Positions 56,387 to 64,000 of a stretch of DNA of 64,000 nucleotides are shown here, piece after piece. A program made the translations under genes and the position numbers. This DNA is from Primula veris. Lineage: Eukaryota; Streptophyta; Magnoliopsida; Ericales; Primulaceae. The notes under the pieces were generated by a model, which searched no databases, had not been told where the DNA came from, and saw only the letters and a list, made by a program, of their open reading frames with translations. Within the stretch, counting starts at the first letter, position 1; each line of letters begins with the position of its first letter. The stretch lies in contig OY821745.1 in NCBI GenBank assembly GCA_963682055.1, positions 28,827,342 to 28,891,341 of the forward strand. Reading direction: 5' to 3'.

Positions 56387-56610
56387 TTAGGCTGGGCTGG
56401 TTTTATGATGTATTTCCCGTTTTGGAATTTGTATTTTATTTTGTATTTGAATCAGATGTATCTTTTCGTATCTCGTGCCTTTGTCTTATGAACCGTTGCA
56501 ACGCCTCGTTCTTCGTGCCCTTTGATTCTTTATAAATGCTCCCTATTGTCTGTATTTCATTACCAATTCTTCCTTTCTCTCTCTTGTTCTATAATTTTCT
56601 TTTGTTTGAG

Positions 56611-56979
56611 ATGGCTCCCATCACTAGATCTGCCTCCAAAAAGAAAGCCCTTATGGAAGAGGAGCCTACTTTCTTGCTACCTCGTCCCCCTAGTTTCGGG
56701 GAAGAGGATTTGACTCCTCTTCAGCTAAAAGAGATTGAGATGTCATGGTTGAAACATGATCTCATGTGTGCTCAGACTGAAGTGAGGAGGTTTAAGCAAT
56801 ATTGGGATGAGGAAGGCACTGCTCGTTTTAAAGCCGAGCAAAAATGCAAATCTCAGTCCTATGCTTTGCAACAGGCTGAGATGGCGATTTCTCGTTTGAT
56901 TAAGGAGAGGGATCATCTCCAGGAGCTCTTGGCTAAGAGGGATGCCGAGGAAGGTGGTAGTTCTAGGGCTCAGAATTAG
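56611..56979 (+). CDS. E2 minigene E: coiled-coil protein, 122 aa
   Basis: Intronless. TATA box (TATAAAT) at 56531, 80 bp before the ATG; AATAAA at 57053. Begins MAPITRSASKKKALMEEEP, a basic start, then a Pro-rich linker and heptads from about residue 38 (LKEIEMSWLKHDL, QAEMAISRLIKERDHLQELL) with an acidic Ser-rich end. Same layout as A-D. A frame in another register (56522-56713) is only a shadow. Confidence 0.62.
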   Translation: MAPITRSASKKKALMEEEPTFLLPRPPSFGEEDLTPLQLKEIEMSWLKHDLMCAQTEVRRFKQYWDEEGTARFKAEQKCKSQSYALQQAEMAISRLIKERDHLQELLAKRDAEEGGSSRAQN

Positions 56980-57718
56980 AGAAAAATTCTAGTGTTGAAG
57001 TTGTAATTTTTATTTTTCCCGTTGTAACTGGTTGTTTTCCCCTTTGTGGATGAATAAAACTTGTGTTTTGCAATTCGATCATGTCTATTTTATTTTCTCT
57101 GTCTTTATGTTGATATATTTCGATGTCTTAGTATCAGACACCGAGCACGGTGCACCGTGGTTATCCCCCCGGAGAGCGTTGTTAGACTTGATGCTCAAAT
57201 GTCGTCGAGCTAGGAACGGTCTCCGTCCACCTTGTTCGGTGTGCATGTCGGGTAAGACACGGTTTGGCGTCGAGGAACTTAATCGGAGAACATCCTCGGT
57301 TGGGTAATATTGGTAGCGTATGCAGGAAGCATTTCATGGTAGGGTCCACTGGCCGTTTATTTAGGTGTAATGATGTGAACTACCTTGGTTAGTGGGATAT
57401 ACTATCTGACGTGGCAAGATCTGGAGCGTTTATTTGTCGAAAACAGCAGCGGTTGTGGACTTTTCTATGGTTGGAAAAAAGGTAAACCTCTGTCACACGA
57501 AAGGACGGTTATTATTTTATTATTTCTGTGGCTTCACTCCTTTTAACTGTGCTAAGCAATCCCTGTAGTTTTTTACCTCATAATTTGCTGAAAAAATATC
57601 TCTTATCTTCTCTCTCTAGGGTTTGTTCTTCCCGCCAAAAAAATTTCTTCTTCTCTTCCTAGGGTTGCGCCTAATCGCAGAAAGACTTGCTGCTGTGCTC
57701 GCTCGCTTACTTGTGAAC

Positions 57719-60355
57719 ATGACTGTAAGTATCTTCGTATGTTGTGGTTTGTTTGTTTGGATACTTCTGTGATTAGGATTCGTATTTGATTTGTGGTTGT
57801 GGTCATATTTGGTCTTAGTTGTCTATATTTGTCTATCTAGGTTGTTGAGTAGTGGTTTTTCTTCCTGTATAGGATATTTGTTGGGTTGATGGAAAACTTT
57901 TTAGGGTTTCTATCAATTGGGGGGGGGGGGGGATTTGTCGTGTCATGTGTTTTTGGGTTAGTATTTTGATGGATTTGTGATGATGTTTGGATAGGAAATT
58001 TTGACCCAATGTCTGGCCCAAGTTGGCACATTTGTGAAAGAGGACTTTAAGAGGCTCGCCGGAATACCGGATAACATACACATTCGGCTGCCTGTCTCTG
58101 ATGAGGAGGTTTTGGGATATGTCCCTGCCGGCGAGTTAGCTGTGCGTTCATCGGCCTTCTTCACTGGGGGTCTTAGACTTCCGTTTACAAAGTGGGTGGC
58201 TTCATTTTTTGAAGCCGTCCAGATAGCTCCTGCTCAACTGGCTCTGAATGGTTATCGGACCTTGATCGGCATTCAAAGGTTGTCGGAGGTATCGGGGATA
58301 GATATTGAACTGAAAGATGTCTTCGGGGTCTACAGTTTGAGTTTCGAGCGCCGCAGTTCTTATTTGAAGACATTGCGCGCATTGTCCCGGCTGGTAATTG
58401 GGTTGCCGGACACCAACAAAGAACATAACCTGGGTGTTGTGATTGCGTCCGGGGAATGGGGCTGTGCAGGACACCAGATCCCGGGACCTGTGACCACAGC
58501 TCCTGCTATTCCAGACCTCGGCGCTCCCAATGTTGAGGCTCTCTTAGCGCTTTGGAAATGGTGGGGGCCTGGGCCTACCAAGGATCCGGCAAGCCGTTCT
58601 GCTCCCCTGCTGCTTGGTTACCCTGCGGTTCCAGTGACCAAGGGGAATCCTGCGCCCAAAATCCCTAAAGAGCCCGAGGAGGAATTCGTAAAAGTTGTCA
58701 GGGCTCGAAGTGCTGCTCGGGGAGGGAAAAAGCCCACTCGTTCTAAGCGCCGAGCATCGGACCCCGCTGTTGGCACCCCGAAGAGGGCTAGAGGGGATGA
58801 GACCTCAGGTAATGTGGAGGTTGCGGATGTTGGCAGGGGTGTGGAGGTGGTCGCATCGTCCCAAGGTGATACCACCGAGGAGGCTGCTGCGAATCTCGAT
58901 GTAAGTGTATTTGTTTTTGTTAATAGTTGCCTTTTGATTCTGTTGTTCCCTGCTTTATATGCTATCTTGTTTCAGTTAATGACTTCGTCATTGGTTACCC
59001 TTGCTCTTGCCCGGTCTATGGGTATTATTGTGTTTCAGGGGTCGATTGATGACGTGTTCGGGCATATGAACTTCTTGGTGAACATGGGTGAGGATACGAT
59101 GACCCTGCCTGTCATCTCGCCTACCCGTACCGAGGACCCGATAGTCCTGCCTGTTTGCGTGCCTACCCGTACTGAGGAGGTGATCGAGCATAGGGCCCCT
59201 GAGACCGCTCCTGCGGAGAAGGATGTGAGGGAGGAAGTGGAGGTGGAAGCCGGCAAAGAGACTACCATGGAGGTTGTGGTGGGTGGCGAGGATGAGGTTC
59301 TCGAGGAACCTGAAAAGGTGTTGGTGGACGGGGTTGCGATGACCCGTTACATTGATCGGTGTATGGGTGAACTGTTGGAGCAACCCCGAGTCTTGAGGAT
59401 GGGGTATACTGCTCTTAAGCCCCTCGTTGTCAAGGATGCAGAGAAAATAGCTGCTCAGCCGGTAATGTCGGTTATAGAGCAGGCCAGCACTGACGCGCTT
59501 CGGGTATATTGCACACGTTTTTTTTTTTGGTGTATAGGTCGTGATGCTCTTGTTTTGGCTGGTGTCTGATGTCTCTAAATACAGGTCTTTGTGGATATCG
59601 TGGTGTTAAGGGATCAGCTGTCGGCACTAGAGGCTGAGAAGGAGAAGCTGATGGCCGAAAATAAAGTCTTGGCCGAGGATAAAGCTCAGCAAGTGAAGTG
59701 GGTCTCCGAGCTAGAGGCGGAGAAAGAGAAACTGACGGCCGAAAATAAAGCCTTGGCCGAGGATAAAGTTCAGCAAGCGAAGTTGGTCTCCGAGCTAGAG
59801 GCGGAGAAGGAGAAGCTGATGGTCGAAAGCAAAATAACAGCCGAGGAGAAAGCCCAGATGGCTAAATTGGCCTCTGATAATGAGAAGTTGGTAGGAGACA
59901 ACTTACGCCTGACCGAGGAAGTGGAGAAGATGGGGGCCGAAAAAGAGGAGTGGGTCGAGAAGTGTGACCTACTAGAGGCCGATAACTTGCTCATGGCGGA
60001 GGATGTAGAGGCCGGAACATCAGAGGTTGCTGCTCTGAAGGCAGAGCAGGCAGACGAACGGAAAAAGTTTGCAATGATGGCTAATTTTTCCGTCTTTTGC
60101 GCTCATGTCTGAGCTCTAAACTTTGCAAAGGTTCCATTCTCGGACCGTGCGTGGTCAGAGTTGGTTTATCCCTGTCCGCAAGGTGCACCTCCTAAGCCTC
60201 AGGATTGGGCTAACCTCCGAGACGAGGAGCTCCCACGGCTGCCAGGACATACTATTTCGACGGCGCTCCGTCCCCATTCCGGGTCGGCTCCAACAACTCC
60301 TCAATCTGCTGCTGCCGTGATTCCCCCACCCGCATCCCCTCAGGTGGAGCCTTGA
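57719..60355 (+). CDS. E2 large antisense gene: PF04195-like N-terminus and coiled coil (four exons, in-frame stop)
   Basis: Exons: 57719-57724 (only ATG ACT, then GTAAGT), 57995-58900, 59039-59503 and 59585-60355. All junctions are phase 0, 716 codons including the final stop. Residues about 58-98 (GGLRLPFTKW ... LNGYRTLIGIQRL) resemble PF04195 and align with residues 101-142 of the E1 gene. A KKPTRSKRR basic stretch ends exon 2; exon 3 is acidic; exon 4 has a 28-residue coiled-coil unit (ELEAEKEKL...) three times (84-bp repeats from 59630) and a Pro-rich end like E1's. A TGA at 60110-60112 lies in frame before the last 81 codons; the change fits CGA to TGA. An alternative acceptor for exon 3 is near 58978. 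Confidence 0.7.
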
Positions 60356-60609
60356 CCATTTACTTGTAATATTTTCTCTGTATCTTAGCGTAAAGTCTTT
60401 TGTTACCCGAATTATGGGTCTCTTGTGTAACTAGAAAGATATTCTTTTGGGAAGTGATAATATAGGTGCTATGTTTTCTTTTTGTTTGGCTTTCCTTGTT
60501 AATTCCCCTGTTTGTGGGTCGTGTCTTTTGAAGGATGTAAAAACATCTTGTCAGGTACCCGCTAATCCCCTTGCCATGGTGGTCTAGACCTCGCCGAGTC
60601 GTAGCGTAG

Positions 60610-61096
60610 GCGATGTTATAAATGGTCTTGAAAAAGCTAACGCGTCCCTAACTTCTGAACTGAATTCTACTCGGCGCAAAATCGACGGTTTGAATATTCA
60701 TATTTCAAATTTGTCAATTAGACTACATGACTTAGGAGAGAGGTTCAGTAAGAAGACCGCATACTATACGGCAAATAAGGGAAAGGCGAAAGAGCTTCTT
60801 GGTGCGCTTCGGCGCTCTCGTGATGAAGCCCGAGGCCAGGTGACGAGCTTGAACTTGGTTCTAGGGGCCGTTTTCGAAGACGCGGACCTGTCGATCATGT
60901 AAAAGGGATGCGCGGTGTTGCCCGGGCGGAGCGCATGGGTGACGCTATGGCCGGGGTAACTGAGACCACGGCTGCCTTGAACCGAGTGGATGCGGTCGTA
61001 CAGGAGCATTTGGGGACTCAAATTGTCTCATTGCGAGATATCCATTTTGCTGATGCCGTAGAGACCTCAGCGTCTGTTGATGGGTTATCAGATTGA
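60610..61096 (+). pseudogene. E2 coiled-coil ORF remnant with frameshift
   Basis: The frame reads LEKANASLTSELNSTRRK and onward with helical heptads to a stop at 60900-60902. The same style of sequence (RGVARAERMGDAMAGV) continues in the next frame to 61096, so one indel near 60890 divides it. A TATAAAT word at about 60616 and an acceptor-like TAG at about 60608 precede it; its true start is unclear. It could be a sixth small coiled-coil gene. Confidence 0.5.
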
Positions 61097-61411
61097 TGAT
61101 TGTGTAGCTTGTTTTGTCATTTTATTTGCAGCTTGTATATAAAAAATCTTCATTCTTCTACTTTCGTGTCTTTTCTTTTCTTTGTTCGATAAGATATTCC
61201 TGTCTCTTCTATATTTGCGGTTGAATATTCATCTCTTCCTTTCTTCCCCATTTTTTTTTGTTTTTTGTTTTAGGCACATGCTACTATGTCGCACCAGGCT
61301 GGTTCTCCATGCCTAGTTAGCCCGGGGCTAGGACCTACTGGTGTTGCCCGGGACGAGGTCTCATCTGGTGCGGCTAGTTAAGGGCATGCCAAGTGGCCTT
61401 ACATCGTTTTA

Positions 61412-61867
61412 ATGGGAAAAAACGTCAAGTTGGTCGATCAGTGTGCCCGACTTAGGGCCAAGTTGAAAATCCAGGCATCCTCTTTTCGGGAATATGTTCG
61501 TCGTGCCGAGCATGTTGTTGAGTTTCAGGAGCGTCGTTTAGATCGGTATTGGCGTATAAAGGAAAAATACCTCAGTAAGCTAAAGTCGCTGGTAACCCAA
61601 GCCAATATTTTGGTGAAGTATTTCCGCCTGTCTTGATCCAGATTCGATGCTTCTGCGGCTACGATTGAAGCTCGTAAGCTTCCCTTCGACGATGCTCGCC
61701 GTAAAGCGGCCTCGGATGTTCACGAGATCGCTAAAGTAGCCGAGTTCTCCGCGCGGCTTAAGACGCTGGCATGCGTTGGTGCTCACACGACCAACTTTGA
61801 TGCCCTCATTTCTGATGAGCGTTTTGATGGCGAGGAGACCGATGGGGATACGGCGACGGATAACTAA
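61412..61867 (+). pseudogene. E2 coiled-coil ORF split by one stop
   Basis: MGKNVKLVDQCARLRAKLK and onward runs to a TGA at 61634-61636, then the same frame continues through ATIEARKLPFDDARRKAA to a stop at 61865-61867. In all about 150 codons of charged helix with an acidic end (DGEETDGDT), like the minigenes. The TGA may derive from CGA. A possible short exon (MSHQAGSPCL...) after an acceptor at 61273 lies just upstream. Confidence 0.55.
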
Positions 61868-62204
61868 GAGGTAGAGCTCGGTCAATTGCCGTCGTACTCC
61901 TCATGTAATAGTTCTTAAATTACTGTCGTTGTGGTTGGTTGTATCTTGTTGCCTCCGTAACGCGGGCGAGGACTATTTGTTTTATTACTTTCTTCCTATT
62001 TTTCGGATCTTCTCATTGTCGTATTGATATTTCATTGATTGGATTGATTTTTCTTTGCTGATTTCTTCGTTTGGTACTTTATTGCCTCCGTAATACGGGC
62101 CAGAACCCTTCTTCAATTTTGTTTGATGCATATTGGCCTCTTTGCTTGGCCTTCCCCCCCCCCCTTTTTTTTTATATATACCTGCGTATGTTAGAGGTCT
62201 TGAG

Positions 62205-62845
62205 TATTCCTAGGCACTCTTTTAGACATGTCATGTTGGGAATTTCACAGTATTCCTGGGCACAAAGGCCGTTTGGGAATTTCGTAGTATTCCTAGGCCT
62301 ACCCTCCGGCATGCCGTTTGGGAATTTCATAGTATTCCTAGGCACAAAGGCCGTTTGGGAATTTCATAGTATTCCTAGGCACAAGGGCCGTTTGGGAATT
62401 TCATAGTATTCCTAGGCCTACCCTTAGGCATGCCGTTTGGGAATTTCATAGTATTCCTAGGCACAAAGGCCGTTTGGGAATTTCATAGTATTCCTAGGCA
62501 CAAGGGCCGTTTGGGAATTTCATAGTATTCCTAGACACAAGGGCCGTTTGGGAATTTCATAGTATTCCTAGGCCTACCCTTAGGCATGCCGTTTGGGAAT
62601 TTCATAGTATTCATAGGCACAAGGGCCGTTTGGGAATTTTATAGTATTACTAGGCACAAGGGCCGTTTGGGAATTTCATAGTATTCCTAGGCCTACCCTT
62701 AGGCATGCCGTTTGGGAATTTCATAGTATTCCTAGGCACAAAGGCCGTTTGGGAATTTCATAGTATTCCTAGGCACAGGGGCCGTTTGGGAATTTCATAG
62801 TATTCCTAGGCCTACCCTTAGGCATGCCGTTTGGGAATTTCAGCT
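62205..62845. repeat. E2 tandem array with alternating 37- and 45-bp units, about 16 copies
   Basis: The common core is CCGTTTGGGAATTTCATAG followed by TATTCCTAGG; it is followed by 'cacaaagg' (37-bp unit) or by 'cctacccttaggcatg' (45-bp unit). The longer unit recurs after every two to four shorter ones, a higher-order pattern. The array separates the 3' ends of the antisense genes and pol, as in E1, but shares no sequence with the E1 array. Confidence 0.95.
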
Positions 62846-62944
62846 GTACTCGTTAGACAGCATGATAAAATGTTTTATTTATTCAAAAGACAATGTCATT
62901 AAGCATGAGGGGTAAGGTGGCACCTGTATTTGTACTGATGAGAT

Positions 62945-64000
62945 GGCCTATATGTAGTACTTCTTTAGGTTAGCCACATTCCAGGAATTCTTCTCCCCTC
63001 TGCTGTTTTCGAACAGAACGCTTTTGAGTTTGTAGGTAACCAGGCTTGTTCTCTTGACGATCTCGTATGGTCCCTCCCAGGTGGGGCTTAATTTGCCACG
63101 TATTTCATTGCGGGTATAGACCGTTACTCGTCGCAGCACCAGTTCTCCGACCATAAACTCTTTGGTTCCTTTCACCCTCTTGTCGTACGTTTACTTAACG
63201 CCTTGTTGATACTTCGCTAGTGTAAGAGCTGTTATCTCTTGTTTCTCGTCTAGCATGTCGAGTTCCTCTCTCATTCTTTGTTCATTGTTTCCTTGCTCGA
63301 CTAAAGTTGTTCGTAGTGTGGGTAGCCCGATTTCTATTGGTATGACGGCCTCGACGCCGTATGCTAAGCTGAACGGGGTTTCTTTGGTGCCCGTCTTTGG
63401 TGTAGTTCGGCACGACCATAAGACGTTGAGTAGCTGCTCGGGCCATCTCCCCTTTGCTTGTTCGAGGGTTGTCTTGATGCCATCTAGGACGGTTCGGTTT
63501 GATACCTCTGCTTGTCCGTTTCCCTGTGGGTATGTTGGTGTCGAATAGAACTTTCGGATACCGAGTTCTTCGTACCAAAGCTGCAAGTTGGCTTCTTTGA
63601 ACTGGGTGCCATTGTCTGCGACGATGGCGTACGGTATACCGAACCTTGTGATGATGTGCTCCCAGATGAACTGTTTGACATTACTGGCTTTAATTTCGCG
63701 GAGAGGTTTAGCCTCAACCCATTTGGTGAAGTAGTCCGTCGCCACGATCAGATATTCGACGCTGCCGGGTGCTCTAGGAAGCTTCCCGACTATATCAATC
63801 GCCCATTGTGTGAATGGCCATGGTGCCGATACCGGGGTCATCATAGATGATGGGAGCCGAGGTATCTTGGCGAATCGTTGGCACTTGTCGCAACGTTGGA
63901 CGTATACATCGGCGTCTCGCTTGATATATGGCCACCAATATCCTTGTGTGATTGCTTTGTTGGCAAGGGACCGCCCTTTAATGTGTGCTCCGCAGGATCC
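62945..64000 (-). CDS. E2 integrase (partial; one in-frame stop)
   Basis: Open from the window edge: the HHCC finger (GYWWPYIK, RCDKCQRF), catalytic Asp in AIDIVGKL, Asp in VADNGTQF and Glu in NGQAEVSN with D-35-E spacing, and the C-terminal LSPTWEGPYEI motif ending NLKKYYI at a stop. A TAA at about 63191-63193 interrupts the frame between GVK and TYDKRVKG; CAA to TAA would explain it. Reverse transcriptase and RNase H should follow beyond 64000. Confidence 0.88.

Larger units (their letters stand above)
52333..64000 (-). mobile_element. E2: Tat-type Ty3/gypsy retrotransposon, cut by the window end
   Basis: The left LTR begins at 52333 inside the SDR exon. Plus-strand genes fill 53.1-61.9 kb, a tandem array 62.2-62.84 kb, and minus-strand integrase runs from 62945 off the window. 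Order and orientation equal E1: 3' LTR, antisense genes, array, pol. The remaining pol, gag and 5' LTR must lie beyond 64000. E2 is much longer in its antisense part than E1 (about 9 kb against 3.1 kb). It carries several nonsense and frameshift changes, so it looks older than E1. Confidence 0.88.

Overview
The window is nuclear DNA from a flowering plant, most likely a eudicot. It is AT-rich, genes have GT-AG introns, polyadenylation signals are of the AATAAA type, and transposable elements dominate. Only one gene looks fully intact and host-functional: a six-exon GH3 acyl-acid amido synthetase of the JAR1 (jasmonoyl-isoleucine synthetase) type at 775-5152.

Layout. 0-5.3 kb: JAR1-like gene. 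5.3-8.7 kb: AT-rich intergenic DNA with a MITE. 8.9-13.0 kb (minus strand): a probable small single-span membrane-protein gene with a long intron holding a LINE remnant; a Mutator-like element (MULE-A, 13087-14513, perfect 9-bp target duplication) sits 35 bp upstream of its ATG. 14.5-26.3 kb: intergenic DNA with MITEs, duplicated blocks and one short possible membrane-protein exon. 26.3-41.2 kb: a three-level nest. A foldback element lies in a broken 3' fragment of a reductase gene; a Pack-MULE-like element (MULE-B, 26684-40873, 9-bp target duplication) lies in the foldback; a young complete Ty3/gypsy retrotransposon of the Tat type (E1, 28952-40015, two 686-bp LTRs differing at 5 positions, target duplication CCTGT) lies in MULE-B. 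41.2-48.6 kb: reductase fragment, CACTA-like remnant, hAT-type MITE, foldback. 48.6-52.3 kb: exons 1-3 and a broken exon 4 of an extended short-chain reductase (anthocyanidin-reductase-like), cut by the LTR of a second Tat-type retrotransposon (E2) that runs from 52333 past the window end.

The most unusual content is antisense coding in the two retrotransposons. Both have gag-pol on the minus strand, and both carry plus-strand genes between pol and the 3' LTR. In each, one large spliced gene (E1: three exons, 820 aa; E2: four exons, about 715 codons with one in-frame stop) starts with a region resembling the 'putative gypsy type transposon' family (PF04195) and ends in acidic and coiled-coil sequence. 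The tail-to-tail gap between that gene cluster and pol is a tandem-repeat array (E1 about 77 bp x7; E2 37/45 bp x about 16). E2 additionally has five short intronless coiled-coil ORFs in a row (53.1-57.1 kb), each with its own TATA box close upstream. A clear relative of the fourth ORF is carried by MULE-B as an apparently complete gene with its own leader exon and 5'-UTR intron (26.93-28.58 kb). This shared family of small coiled-coil genes, present in a retrotransposon and in a DNA transposon, is the best candidate for an undescribed system here.
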